A stretch of DNA of 33,340 nucleotides, taken from contig DKPO01000020.1 of the NCBI GenBank assembly GCA_002471225.1, positions 1-33,340 on the forward strand, written 5' to 3'. The notes under the pieces were generated by a model that saw nothing but the letters and a program-made list of their open reading frames with translations, had not been told where the DNA came from and searched no databases. Positions within the stretch are counted from its first letter, which is position 1, and every line of letters starts with the position of its first letter. A program made the translations under genes and the position numbers. Below are positions 7,995-16,377 of this stretch, in pieces. This DNA is from Porphyromonadaceae bacterium UBA7332. Lineage in GTDB: Bacteria; Bacteroidota; Bacteroidia; Bacteroidales; UBA7332.

Positions 7995-9605
7995 TTATTT
8001 TTTAATGTTTTCGATAGCGGCCTTCACGAAATTAACGAATAATGGATTTGGATTTAATACCGTACTGTTATATTCAGGGTGATATTGTACTCCAATGAAC
8101 CATTTCAATTCAGGAATTTCAACTACTTCTACCAAGTTTGTATCAGGGTTGATTCCGACACACTTCATGCCAGCAGCTTCAAAAGCATCTTTGTATTCAT
8201 TATTAAATTCGAATCTATGGCGATGGCGTTCCGAAATGCTTGTTTTTCCATAAGCTTCAGCTGCTTTCGATCCTTCTTTTAGTTCGCAATCGTAAGCACC
8301 TAAACGCATAGTTCCACCCATGTGAGTAATATTTTTTTGCTCTTCCATAATGTCAATAACATTATATGGAGTTTTAATATCCATCTCTGTCGAATTAGCT
8401 TCTTTATATCCAAGAACATTTCTTGCATATTCAATAACCATACATTGCATTCCTAAACAAATACCTAATGTAGGGATATTATTTTCACGCGCATATTTAA
8501 GAGCAACAAACTTGCCTTCAATACCTCGTTGCCCAAATCCAGGTGCAATTAAGATACCATCCATATCTCCTAGTTTTTCTGCAGCATTTTCATCTGTTAG
8601 TTTTTCAGAATGGATAAATACAAGTTTCAATTTATAATCATTGTATGTTGCAGCCTGGAATAAAGATTCGTTGATTGATTTGTAAGCATCCGGTAGTTCT
8701 ACATATTTACCGACTAAACCGATTTTTACGATCTTTTCAGCATCAGTCATACGATTCAAGAATGTTTTCCATGGACCTAAATTAGGAGCTTCATGCACAG
8801 GCATTCCTGTTTTCTGTAATACGACTTCATCTAATTTTTGTTCTTGCATTTTCAACGGAACATAATAAATAGATGGAACATCGATTGACTGAATAACTGC
8901 ATTCGGTTCAACATTACAGAATAGAGCAACTTTACGTCTTACGTCTTGAGTTAGCTCATGTTCAGTACGTAGTACTAATATGTCTGGTTGAATACCAACT
9001 TCTTGTAATTGTTTTACAGAATGTTGTGTTGGTTTTGTTTTTAATTCTTTAGCAGCAGCAATATACGGTACGTAAGTTAAGTGGATGCATAAGCAGTTTT
9101 TGCCTAATTCCCAACGAAGCTGACGTACACTCTCAAGATAAGGAAGAGATTCAATATCACCAACAGTACCACCGATTTCAGTAATTACAAAATCAAATTT
9201 GTGTTTTGTTCCTAATAACTTAACATTACGTTTGATTTCATCAGTGATGTGAGGGATAATTTGAACAGTTTTTCCTAAATAATCACCACGACGTTCTTTT
9301 TCAATAACATTTTGATAAATACGTCCGGTTGTGATATTATTAGCTCGGGATGTAGGGATATTAATAAAGCGCTCATAGTGCCCCAAATCCAAATCTGCTT
9401 CATGTCCATCTTCAGTAACATAACATTCACCGTGTTCGTATGGATTTAACGTTCCCGGATCGATATTGATATATGGATCAAACTTCTGGATTGTAACACT
9501 ATAACCTCTGGCTTGAAGGAGTTTAGCCAAAGATGCAGAGATAATACCTTTACCTAACGAAGAGGTAACACCGCCTGTAACGAAAATATACTTAGTATCA
9601 GCCAC
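7995..9605 (-). CDS. pyrG: CTP synthase (glutamine-hydrolysing)
   Basis: A 536-residue enzyme that converts UTP to CTP using ATP and ammonia from glutamine, the last step of pyrimidine nucleotide synthesis. The N-terminal synthetase domain opens with the phosphate-binding loop FVTGGVTSSLGKG and contains DPYINIDPGTLNPYEHGE and the ITEIGGTVGDIES segment. The C-terminal class I glutamine amidotransferase domain has the nucleophile Cys in GICLGMQC and the His/Glu pair in VQYHPEYNST. Length is normal and the protein is cytoplasmic. Its promoter region faces that of the divergent nucleotidyltransferase at 9973. Downstream is yidC, a common neighbour in Bacteroidales. Confidence 0.98.
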   Translation of the reverse strand: MADTKYIFVTGGVTSSLGKGIISASLAKLLQARGYSVTIQKFDPYINIDPGTLNPYEHGECYVTEDGHEADLDLGHYERFINIPTSRANNITTGRIYQNVIEKERRGDYLGKTVQIIPHITDEIKRNVKLLGTKHKFDFVITEIGGTVGDIESLPYLESVRQLRWELGKNCLCIHLTYVPYIAAAKELKTKPTQHSVKQLQEVGIQPDILVLRTEHELTQDVRRKVALFCNVEPNAVIQSIDVPSIYYVPLKMQEQKLDEVVLQKTGMPVHEAPNLGPWKTFLNRMTDAEKIVKIGLVGKYVELPDAYKSINESLFQAATYNDYKLKLVFIHSEKLTDENAAEKLGDMDGILIAPGFGQRGIEGKFVALKYARENNIPTLGICLGMQCMVIEYARNVLGYKEANSTEMDIKTPYNVIDIMEEQKNITHMGGTMRLGAYDCELKEGSKAAEAYGKTSISERHRHRFEFNNEYKDAFEAAGMKCVGINPDTNLVEVVEIPELKWFIGVQYHPEYNSTVLNPNPLFVNFVKAAIENIKK

Positions 9606-9653
9606 AATTATGTGATTTTTTAATTTGTACTTCTTTTTCTATACTACGGGTTG

Positions 9654-9661
9654 CAAATTTA
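9654..9661 (-). promoter_or_regulatory. -7 element of the pyrG promoter
   Basis: On the minus strand this reads TAAATTTG, an exact TAnnTTTG match followed by CAACC. The -33 region is only T-rich (TTTT at a 20-base spacing). The predicted start near 9648 gives a leader of about 45 bases. Confidence 0.5.
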
Positions 9662-9924
9662 TGAACAAATTATTGCTTTTGAAAATATCGGAGTGTTTTT
9701 ATTTCATAAACAAAGCGGTCTTTTCTGTTAAATAGTATATTGGTGTGAATCTTGATTTATTTGATTATCAGTTGTAAAGATAAGTGTAAATTGTGATAGC
9801 TTAGATATCAATTCTTTTTGTTTAAAACAGAAGCCTTCTGTTAATGATATCTTTATGTGCAGAAGAAAAAAAGATAACCCGTGTATATACAGATGTTTTT
9901 TATTTTCAGTTTTAAATTATTTAT

Positions 9925-9932
9925 TACATTTG
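9925..9932 (+). promoter_or_regulatory. -7 element of the nucleotidyltransferase promoter
   Basis: TACATTTG followed by CAG is an exact match to TAnnTTTG. The -33 position is T-rich without a clear TTTG. The predicted start near 9938 leaves about 35 bases before the ATG at 9973. Confidence 0.55.
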
Positions 9933-9972
9933 CAGCTCATTCATTCATATTTTAATCAAGATATAAAAGCTT

Positions 9973-10878
9973 ATGAAACCAACACTATTTGTTTTGGCTG
10001 CCGGAATGGGGAGTCGCTATGGAGGATTGAAGCAATTAGACGGTCTAGGACCTCACGGTGAAACAATCATGGATTATTCAATCTATGATGCTGTAAGAGC
10101 TGGTTTTGGTAAAGTGGTGTTCGTTATTCGTCACTCTTTCGAACAAGATTTCAAAAATAAGATTGTAAAAAAATACGAATCAGTTGTTCCTGTAGAGATT
10201 GTATTCCAAGAGTTGGAGTATCTTCCGGAAGGATTTACATTGAATCCTGAGCGTGTAAAGCCATGGGGTACAAATCACGCGGTATTGATGGGTAAAGATG
10301 TAATCAAAGAACCATTTGCTGTAATCAATGCAGACGACTTTTACGGACGCGAAAGCTTTCAAATCTTAGCTGATTACCTTAAAGAAATGACAGGTAAGAC
10401 TAATCAATATTGTATGATTGGTTACCGTGTAGGTAATACTTTATCAGAAAGTGGAGCCGTTGCTCGTGGTGTTAGTGCTACAGATTCAGAAGGATATTTG
10501 ACTGAAGTAGTTGAAAGAACTCATATCGAGCGTGTTGGTGGACAAGTACAATATCAGGATGAAAAAGGAACAATGGTTTCTATTCCAGATAATACACCAG
10601 TATCTATGAATATGTGGGGATTCACTCCGGATTACTTTGATTATTCAGAAAAAGATTTTGTACAATTCTTAACTGAAAACTCAGATAATCTTAAATCTGA
10701 ATATTTTATTCCATTGATGGTTAATAAATTAGTTCAGAATGGTACTATTAAATTGAAAGTGTTAGATACTCCATCTAAATGGTTTGGTGTTACTTATGCA
10801 GCAGATAGAGATGCAGTAGTAGCTAAAATTAATGCTTTGATCGAAGCAGGAGAATATCCTGAACAACTTTGGAAATAA
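9973..10878 (+). CDS. Sugar-phosphate nucleotidyltransferase-like protein
   Basis: A 301-residue protein of the NTP-transferase (GT-A-like) fold. The N-terminus carries the NTP-binding signature LAAGMGSRYGGLKQ, and FAVINADDFYG contains the Asp motif expected to bind Mg2+ and the nucleotide. The rest fits pyrophosphorylases that join a sugar 1-phosphate to an NTP. The LDGLGPHGE stretch after the signature appears in a Bacteroidetes group annotated only as nucleotidyltransferase, so the sugar and base are not assigned. It is cytoplasmic. A terminator follows at 10904-10938 and manA starts 83 bases after the stop, which suggests related sugar metabolism but largely separate transcripts. It could supply an activated sugar for the envelope or capsule; that is inference. 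Confidence 0.85.
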   Translation: MKPTLFVLAAGMGSRYGGLKQLDGLGPHGETIMDYSIYDAVRAGFGKVVFVIRHSFEQDFKNKIVKKYESVVPVEIVFQELEYLPEGFTLNPERVKPWGTNHAVLMGKDVIKEPFAVINADDFYGRESFQILADYLKEMTGKTNQYCMIGYRVGNTLSESGAVARGVSATDSEGYLTEVVERTHIERVGGQVQYQDEKGTMVSIPDNTPVSMNMWGFTPDYFDYSEKDFVQFLTENSDNLKSEYFIPLMVNKLVQNGTIKLKVLDTPSKWFGVTYAADRDAVVAKINALIEAGEYPEQLWK

Positions 10879-10903
10879 GTTTTGCTATAGATTTATAAAA
10901 TAT

Positions 10904-10938
10904 AACCGGGACTCTATTTGATGAGTCTCGGTTTTTTG
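10904..10938 (+). terminator. Terminator after the nucleotidyltransferase
   Basis: An 11-bp stem with one G-U pair (10904-10914 with 10923-10933), an 8-base loop and a T-run. It ends only 25 bases before manA. Confidence 0.85.
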
Positions 10939-10961
10939 GTTTCATATAAAAATATATAATC

Positions 10962-11933
10962 ATGTATCCGTTAAAGTTTAATCCAATTCTTAAGAGTTTG
11001 ATCTGGGGAGGAGATAGAATTGCTCCGTTTAAACAAATTGAAACAGATCAGAAAAATATCGGTGAAAGCTGGGAAGTTTCTCAGGTTAAAGGGGAGGTTT
11101 CTGTAATATCTAATGGAGAGCTTGCAGGGCAATCACTTTCAGATGTTATTCATAATTATAAAGCAGACTTATTAGGTAAAAAAGTATATGCTAAATTCGG
11201 AGAAGATTTTCCGTTACTGATTAAGTTTATTGATGCTAAAGACAATTTGTCAATCCAGGTACACCCGGATGATGAGCTTGCAAAAATCCGACATAATAGT
11301 TTTGGTAAAACTGAGATGTGGTATGTAATGGACGCAACTCCGGATGCTAAGATTTTATGTGGATTTACAGAAGTTATCACGCCTGAGCAATATGTTCAAA
11401 TGGTGAATGATAATACAATTATGGATGTTATTAAATCACATGATGCAAAAGCAGGTCAGATATTTTATTTGCCAGCCGGGCGTATCCATGCGATTGGTGC
11501 AGGTTCTTTTGTTGCTGAAATTCAGCAAACATCCAATATAACTTACAGAATCTACGATTTTGACAGACGTGATGCTCAGGGTAATCCTAGAGAACTGCAT
11601 ACAGAATTAGCTAAAGATGCTTTAGATTATACTGTTTTGGATAATTATTTATCCGACTATGAGACAAAAGTAAATGAAGTGAATCAGGTGGTCGAATCAC
11701 CTTATTTTACAACTAATGTGCTGAATCTGACAGATGCTATTCATATAAATAACTTATCAAAAGATTCATTCGTTATCTATATATGTATGGGCGGTAGTGC
11801 AACTATTGTTGATTTGAATGGAGTAAAAACAACAATCCATCAGGGAGAGACCGTTTTGGTTCCGGCTATTTTAGCTGATGTGGAAATTATACCTAATGGC
11901 TCTTGTAACTTAATGGAGACATTTATCGGTTAA
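10962..11933 (+). CDS. manA: Mannose-6-phosphate isomerase, class I
   Basis: A 323-residue zinc-dependent isomerase that interconverts mannose 6-phosphate and fructose 6-phosphate, linking mannose use and GDP-mannose synthesis with glycolysis. The cupin core shows the expected metal ligands: Gln and His in LSIQVHPDD, Glu in FGKTEMWYVMD, and His in PAGRIHAIGAG. The active-site region EIQQTSNITYRIYDFDR is also present. Length is typical of the short bacterial form. The N-terminal LKSLIWGGDRI is characteristic. It is cytoplasmic. It lies downstream of the nucleotidyltransferase but after a terminator; no own promoter could be pinned down in the 25 bases between hairpin and start, so read-through is possible. 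Confidence 0.95.
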   Translation: MYPLKFNPILKSLIWGGDRIAPFKQIETDQKNIGESWEVSQVKGEVSVISNGELAGQSLSDVIHNYKADLLGKKVYAKFGEDFPLLIKFIDAKDNLSIQVHPDDELAKIRHNSFGKTEMWYVMDATPDAKILCGFTEVITPEQYVQMVNDNTIMDVIKSHDAKAGQIFYLPAGRIHAIGAGSFVAEIQQTSNITYRIYDFDRRDAQGNPRELHTELAKDALDYTVLDNYLSDYETKVNEVNQVVESPYFTTNVLNLTDAIHINNLSKDSFVIYICMGGSATIVDLNGVKTTIHQGETVLVPAILADVEIIPNGSCNLMETFIG

Positions 11934-11979
11934 TTTGTATATTTTTTCTTGTTTCTTTTCCTTCTTAAAATGCTATCGT

Positions 11980-11987
11980 TATATTTG
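11980..11987 (+). promoter_or_regulatory. -7 element of the aminopeptidase promoter
   Basis: TATATTTG is an exact TAnnTTTG match followed by CTG. The -33 position is only a T/C-rich stretch. The predicted start near 11993 supports translation from the ATG at 12020 rather than the GTG at 11996. Confidence 0.55.
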
Positions 11988-12019
11988 CTGCATATGTGAA
12001 CCCATTAAACTATGAAAGC

Positions 12020-13411
12020 ATGTTTAGCATAAAAACTTATATGGGCCGTAGAGCTCAGTTACGAGAAAAAATAAATGATGGTATAATCCTACTACTAGGA
12101 AATGGAGAAGCGTCTTATAATTATCACGCAAATACTTATCGATTCAGACAAGATAGTACATTCCTTTATTACTTTGGATTACAACATGAAGACTTGGTTG
12201 GCGTATTAGATGCAGAGAGTGGAGAAGAAATTATTTTTGGAGATGATTATTCTCTGGACTCTGCTATATGGATGGGCAATAAACCCACGATTAAGCAGAT
12301 GGCCTCTGAAGTGGGTATCGAAATAACACGACCTCTAAATCAATTATTCGCATTGGTAAGTGATGCGATAGCTAAAGGTCGACGAATTCACTTTTTGCCA
12401 CAGTATCGGGCAGCTAATCTTTTACTACTTCAAAATCTAACAGGTATCCAGACAACATTTTTAAGTAATTATGTTTCTGAAGAATTAATTACGGCAGTTG
12501 TTTCAATGCGCGAGATAAAAAGTGCAGAAGAAATTAAGCAAATTGAGGAAGCCTGCGAGATTGGTTATTTAATGCATACGCACGCAATGAAATGTTGTCG
12601 TCCGGGTATAACAGAACGAGATATTGCCGGTGCAATTGAAGGTATTGCGTTATCTAAGGGGTCAGGTGTTTCTTTCCATAGTATAGTGACACAGCATGGT
12701 GAGATTTTGCATAATCACAATCATGATGGTGTTCTGGAAAGTGGGCGGTTGTTGTTAGTTGATGCCGGAGCTGAAACAACAATGAATTACTGCTCTGACT
12801 TTACAAGAACATTCCCTGTAAATGGAAAATTTACAACTATCCAAAGAGATATCTATCAGGTTGCACAGAAAGCATATGAGGAATCTATAGCAAAAGTTGC
12901 TCCGGGGGTTGCATTTAAAGATATACATTTGCATGCTGCCAAATTGGTAGCCCAAGGGTTGAAAGATCTTGGTTTTATGAAAGGAAATGTAGAAGATGCA
13001 GTTGCTCATGGTGCTCATGCTTTATTTTTCCCTACGGGTCTTGGTCATCAAATGGGCTTGGATGTTCATGATATGGAAGGTCTTGGAGAACGTTTTGTCG
13101 GTTATGATCATACAGTGGAGCGTTCGGGTCAATTTGGCTTGGCTTATTTGCGTATGGCGAAGAAATTACAGCCGGGGCATGTCATGACTGTCGAGCCAGG
13201 TATTTATTTTATTCCGATTTTAATTGAAAAATGGTTTAGAGAAGGAATAAATCATGATTTCATTAATTTTGATAAGGTTAAAACAATGCTTGATTTTGGT
13301 GGAATCCGTATCGAAGATGATGTTCTCGTAACAGAAAACGGTCATCGGATTCTAGCTGAAAATAGAATTCCTTTCACAGTAGAGGCGATAGAATCAATAA
13401 TGATAAAATAA
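12020..13411 (+). CDS. pepP: Xaa-Pro aminopeptidase (aminopeptidase P, M24B)
   Basis: A 463-residue metallopeptidase that removes an N-terminal residue preceding proline. The N-terminal aminopeptidase-P domain (NYHANTYRFRQDSTFLYYFG) is followed by the creatinase-fold catalytic domain with all five dinuclear metal ligands. These are Asp in LLLVDAGAE, Asp in YCSDFTRTFPV, His in GLGHQMGLDVHD, Glu in TVEPGIYF and Glu in GIRIEDDVLV. The frame is open to a GTG at 11996, but the ATG at 12020 gives the usual opening MFSIKTYMGRR and fits the promoter. It is cytoplasmic and probably single-gene, with its own promoter and a strong terminator after it. Confidence 0.94.
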   Translation: MFSIKTYMGRRAQLREKINDGIILLLGNGEASYNYHANTYRFRQDSTFLYYFGLQHEDLVGVLDAESGEEIIFGDDYSLDSAIWMGNKPTIKQMASEVGIEITRPLNQLFALVSDAIAKGRRIHFLPQYRAANLLLLQNLTGIQTTFLSNYVSEELITAVVSMREIKSAEEIKQIEEACEIGYLMHTHAMKCCRPGITERDIAGAIEGIALSKGSGVSFHSIVTQHGEILHNHNHDGVLESGRLLLVDAGAETTMNYCSDFTRTFPVNGKFTTIQRDIYQVAQKAYEESIAKVAPGVAFKDIHLHAAKLVAQGLKDLGFMKGNVEDAVAHGAHALFFPTGLGHQMGLDVHDMEGLGERFVGYDHTVERSGQFGLAYLRMAKKLQPGHVMTVEPGIYFIPILIEKWFREGINHDFINFDKVKTMLDFGGIRIEDDVLVTENGHRILAENRIPFTVEAIESIMIK

Positions 13412-13416
13412 GAAAA

Positions 13417-13453
13417 AAAGGAGAGTGTTCAGATGAATACTCTCCTTTCTTTT
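13417..13453 (+). terminator. Rho-independent terminator after pepP
   Basis: A 15-bp stem (13417-13431 with 13434-13448, one G-U pair) with a very short loop, followed by CTTTTAT. It is A-rich on the 5' side as well, starting 6 bases after the stop codon. Confidence 0.9.
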
Positions 13454-13551
13454 ATACATGAAAAATAATAATTATACATTGATAAATAGATAAAGGTCAG
13501 ATAGCTTAGCTAAGGTGTTTGCCAAACTATAAAACTTCCTTGATATAACTA

Positions 13552-13581
13552 TTGTTTTATTATTAAATCTATCTACATTTG
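13552..13581 (+). promoter_or_regulatory. Promoter of the pdxJ-exbBD-tonB operon
   Basis: TTG (13552-13554), 19 bases, then TACATTTG (13574-13581), a complete Bacteroidetes -33/-7 pair. The predicted start near 13587 leaves about 38 bases of AT-rich leader before the pdxJ ATG at 13625. Confidence 0.7.
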
Positions 13582-13624
13582 CAGGTATAATAAGAAAATA
13601 AAAAATATAAACACAATATAATGT

Positions 13625-14338
13625 ATGACTAAGTTAAGCGTAAATATCAATAAAATTGCAACACTCAGAAATGCAAGAGGCGGAGATGTTCCGAATGTAG
13701 TACAAATAGCAAAAGATTGTGAATTATTTGGTGCGGATGGGATAACAGTACATCCTCGTCCGGATGAAAGACATATTAGATATGCTGATGTTTATGATCT
13801 TAGATCTGTTGTTAAAACTGAATTCAATATTGAGGGGAATCCAAATACTAAATTTATTGATTTAGTTCTTATGGTAAAACCTGAACAAGTGACTTTGGTT
13901 CCTGATGCAGATGATGCTATAACTTCAAATGCAGGATGGAATACCATTGAACACCAATCATTCTTGTCAGATATTTTAGAAGAGTTTAAAGCAAAAGGTA
14001 TCCGGACATCAATTTTTGTAGATCCGGATCCAAAGATGGTTGAATATGCAGCTAAAGCCGGAGCAGACCGGGTTGAATTATATACAGAACCTTATGCAGC
14101 TTTGTATCCTAAAAATCCGGAACAAGCCATTGGGAATTTTATTATTGCAGCTCAGGAAGCCAAGAAATGTGGATTGGGTTTGAATGCAGGACATGATTTA
14201 AGTCTTCAGAATTTAGCATATTATTATCAGAATATCTCCTGGACAGATGAAGTTTCGATCGGACATGCCCTGATAGCCGATGCATTGTATCTGGGGTTAG
14301 AGGAAACAATTAAACGCTATAAAGCTTGTTTGAAATAA
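13625..14338 (+). CDS. pdxJ: Pyridoxine 5'-phosphate synthase
   Basis: A 237-residue TIM-barrel enzyme of the DXP-dependent vitamin B6 pathway. It condenses 1-deoxy-D-xylulose 5-phosphate with 3-amino-2-oxopropyl phosphate to pyridoxine 5'-phosphate. Diagnostic segments are the opening LSVNINKIATLRNARGG, the phosphate and substrate-binding GITVHPRPDERHI, the Glu of NIEGNP, the VTLVPD strand and the C-terminal GHALIADALYLGLEETI helix. Length matches the family. It is cytoplasmic. It is the first gene of a run with exbB, exbD and tonB (57 bp to exbB, no terminator). The link between B6 synthesis and the TonB motor is positional and recurs in Bacteroidales; no functional tie is evident. Confidence 0.97.
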   Translation: MTKLSVNINKIATLRNARGGDVPNVVQIAKDCELFGADGITVHPRPDERHIRYADVYDLRSVVKTEFNIEGNPNTKFIDLVLMVKPEQVTLVPDADDAITSNAGWNTIEHQSFLSDILEEFKAKGIRTSIFVDPDPKMVEYAAKAGADRVELYTEPYAALYPKNPEQAIGNFIIAAQEAKKCGLGLNAGHDLSLQNLAYYYQNISWTDEVSIGHALIADALYLGLEETIKRYKACLK

Positions 14339-14395
14339 TATATAGCCACATATTAGAAAAAATAATTTCATAAGATTTTAACGAGAACTTTTACA

Positions 14396-15106
14396 ATGAT
14401 GAATTTACTTTTAGCAATACAACAAGATGTAGTTAATGTATCTGAGCAAATGCCTCTTTTGACAGATGGCGCAGAACCGGTAGCAAGTTTAAACTTGCTG
14501 GATTTGGCACTAAAAGGTGGATGGATTATGATTCCGCTTTTAATCTTGTCGATTCTTTCTGTGTATATTTTCATTGAGAGATTTTTGGTGATAAAGCGTG
14601 CCGGAAAAGAGGATTCAGACTTTATGAATAAAATTAAAGACTATATATTAGAAGGTAAAATTGATTCAGCAATTAAATTGTGTCAATTTACGAATACACC
14701 ATCTTCTAGAATGATTGAAAAAGGGATCTCCCGATTAGGACGTCCTATGAATGATGTGCTTGTTGCCATTGAGAATGTAGGGAATCTGGAAATTGCTAAA
14801 ATGGAAAAAGGGTTTCCATTGTTAGCAACAGTAGCTGCCGGTGCTCCGATGATTGGGTTTTTAGGAACTGTATCAGGTATGATTCAAGCATTCTTTGATA
14901 TGGCTAATGCCGGAAATAATGCAGATATTTCTCTTTTATCTGGAGGTATTTATGAAGCACTTGTTACAACTGTAGCTGGTTTGATAGTTGGTATTATTAC
15001 CTTATTTGCCTACAATTATTTAGTAGCATCAGTAGATGGTGTCGTTCATAAAATGGAGGCAAGAACAATGGAGTTTATGGACTTATTGAATTCACCTACT
15101 AAATAA
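14396..15106 (+). CDS. exbB: ExbB/TolQ-type proton channel subunit
   Basis: A 236-residue inner-membrane protein of the MotA/TolQ/ExbB family. With ExbD it forms the proton-driven motor that energises TonB. The first membrane segment is GGWIMIPLLILSILSVYIFIERF (about residues 40-62), then a cytoplasmic domain. Two further segments follow: the region FPLLATVAAGAPMIGFLGTVSGMIQAF, which includes the conserved GLLGTV-like signature, and EALVTTVAGLIVGIITLFAYNYL. A short N-terminal extension (about 35 residues, negatively charged and hydrophobic) precedes the first segment. Two adjacent ATG codons are possible starts. It lies 10 bp upstream of exbD in the same operon. TolQ is an alternative name, but no tolA, tolB or pal genes are nearby, which favours ExbB. 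Confidence 0.93.
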   Translation: MMNLLLAIQQDVVNVSEQMPLLTDGAEPVASLNLLDLALKGGWIMIPLLILSILSVYIFIERFLVIKRAGKEDSDFMNKIKDYILEGKIDSAIKLCQFTNTPSSRMIEKGISRLGRPMNDVLVAIENVGNLEIAKMEKGFPLLATVAAGAPMIGFLGTVSGMIQAFFDMANAGNNADISLLSGGIYEALVTTVAGLIVGIITLFAYNYLVASVDGVVHKMEARTMEFMDLLNSPTK

Positions 15107-15116
15107 CTACGGATTA

Positions 15117-15527
15117 ATGGCATTAAAAAGAAGAAATAGAATAACAGCCTCATTTAGTATGGCTTCAATGACAGATGTTATCTTTCTGTTATTGATATTC
15201 TTTATGGTAACATCTACTGTCGTTTTTCCCAATGCGATAAAAGTGCTTTTGCCTCAAAGTAAACAACAGACTGCGGCTAAACCTTTAACACGTGTAACTA
15301 TTGATAAAGAATTGAATTACTACGTTGCTTTCGGATCTGAACGGGAAAGACAAGTAACATTTGACGAAATAACATCATTTTTGATTTCTGCGCGTGATAA
15401 AGAACCTGAAATGTATGTAGCATTATATGCAGATCAGTCAATTCCTTATAGTGAAGTTGTTAAAGTCCTTAATATCGCGAATGAAAATAGTTTTCGTATG
15501 ATTTTGGCTACAAGACCAAAAAAATAG
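15117..15527 (+). CDS. exbD: ExbD/TolR-type biopolymer transport protein
   Basis: A 136-residue protein with a single N-terminal membrane helix (TDVIFLLLIFFMVTST). Asp20 at its entrance is the proton-carrying residue conserved in ExbD and TolR. A basic cytoplasmic start (MALKRRNRIT) precedes it, and a periplasmic domain with the DKEPEMYVALYADQSIPYS strand follows. It pairs with ExbB to use the proton gradient and drive TonB. It is spaced 10 bp after exbB and 16 bp before tonB, clearly co-transcribed. Confidence 0.94.
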   Translation: MALKRRNRITASFSMASMTDVIFLLLIFFMVTSTVVFPNAIKVLLPQSKQQTAAKPLTRVTIDKELNYYVAFGSERERQVTFDEITSFLISARDKEPEMYVALYADQSIPYSEVVKVLNIANENSFRMILATRPKK

Positions 15528-15543
15528 AAACCAAAATCAAGGT

Positions 15544-16374
15544 ATGAGAAAAGATAAAAATATTGCACTGATAGGCACATTAGTCTTTCACTTATTAATA
15601 CTTATTCTTTTTCTGATTATTGGCATTAATCGCATTATTCCACAGGAAGAAATGGGGGTTGAAGTTGTTTTCGGAGATGTGCAGCAAGCAGCAGGAGAAG
15701 CTAAATTCACTGAAGAGCTGGCTGTGAATTCTCAGCCTCAGGAAACTTTTACACCTCCCCCTGCAGCGAAGCCTCAAGTTCAGGAGGAAGTTATAACTCA
15801 GGATACGGAAGAGTCAATAGCTATTCAAGAGAAAAAGAAAAAGGCAGATAAGCAAAAGAAAGAAGAAGAGGAGAAACGTAAAAAGGCGGAGGCTGAAGAG
15901 CGGAGACGTAAAGAGGCTGAGCAAAAACGTATTGCAGAAGAAAAGAAAAAAGCTGATGCAATTAACAAACGTTTATCCGGTGCTTTTGCTAATGGTGGAT
16001 CTTCCGGCCAGGGGACTGCGGAGTCCGGGTCGGGAATTCAGGGTAGTCCTGATGGAAACTCCAAAACGGGTGAATATACAGGTATAGGAGGTAAGGGAAC
16101 CTGGAAACTGGACGGCCGTCGTATGATAGGAAGTCTGCCCCGGCCTGATGATAAAAGTAATGATGAAGGAACGATTGTCGTAAAGATTACGGTAGATCCC
16201 GCCGGGAAAGTTATAAATGCGGTAATTGATGCAGCAAGTTCCCGCGGAAGTGTTGCAACAAAACAATCGATTCGTGATAAGGCTCTGAAGGCAGCTTCTC
16301 AAGCTCGTTTTGATGATATTGAGTCAAAAACGAATCAGATAGGTACAATTACTTATATATATAAAACATACTAA
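15544..16374 (+). CDS. tonB: Energy transducer TonB (TonB/TolA-like)
   Basis: A 276-residue TonB-family protein that carries energy from ExbBD to outer-membrane TonB-dependent receptors such as SusC-type porins. It has one N-terminal membrane anchor (IALIGTLVFHLLILILFLIIG), a proline patch (FTPPPAAKP), and a long Lys/Glu/Ala-rich helix of about 60 residues (KKKADKQKKEEEEKRKK and onward) that looks more like TolA than classical TonB. A Gly/Ser-rich linker follows, then a C-terminal TonB-like domain (GTIVVKITVDPAGKVINAV). The Gln-Ala-Arg-Phe motif near the end fits the family. It sits directly after exbBD. Only 3 bases separate its stop from the DJ-1 gene. Confidence 0.9.
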   Translation: MRKDKNIALIGTLVFHLLILILFLIIGINRIIPQEEMGVEVVFGDVQQAAGEAKFTEELAVNSQPQETFTPPPAAKPQVQEEVITQDTEESIAIQEKKKKADKQKKEEEEKRKKAEAEERRRKEAEQKRIAEEKKKADAINKRLSGAFANGGSSGQGTAESGSGIQGSPDGNSKTGEYTGIGGKGTWKLDGRRMIGSLPRPDDKSNDEGTIVVKITVDPAGKVINAVIDAASSRGSVATKQSIRDKALKAASQARFDDIESKTNQIGTITYIYKTY

Positions 16375-16377
16375 GCA

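Larger units (their letters stand above)
9606..9972. other. Divergent intergenic region pyrG / nucleotidyltransferase
   Basis: This 367-bp AT-rich region holds outward-facing promoters for both flanking genes and no credible gene. A -7 element for pyrG lies near the left end and one for the nucleotidyltransferase near the right end. The middle (about 9670-9900) shows no hairpin, repeat or RNA that I can recognise. Confidence 0.7.

Noticed and set aside
13412..13624. Small RNA or tRNA between pepP and pdxJ
   Set aside because: The stretch contains only the pepP terminator and the pdxJ promoter; no cloverleaf or other stable fold was found.
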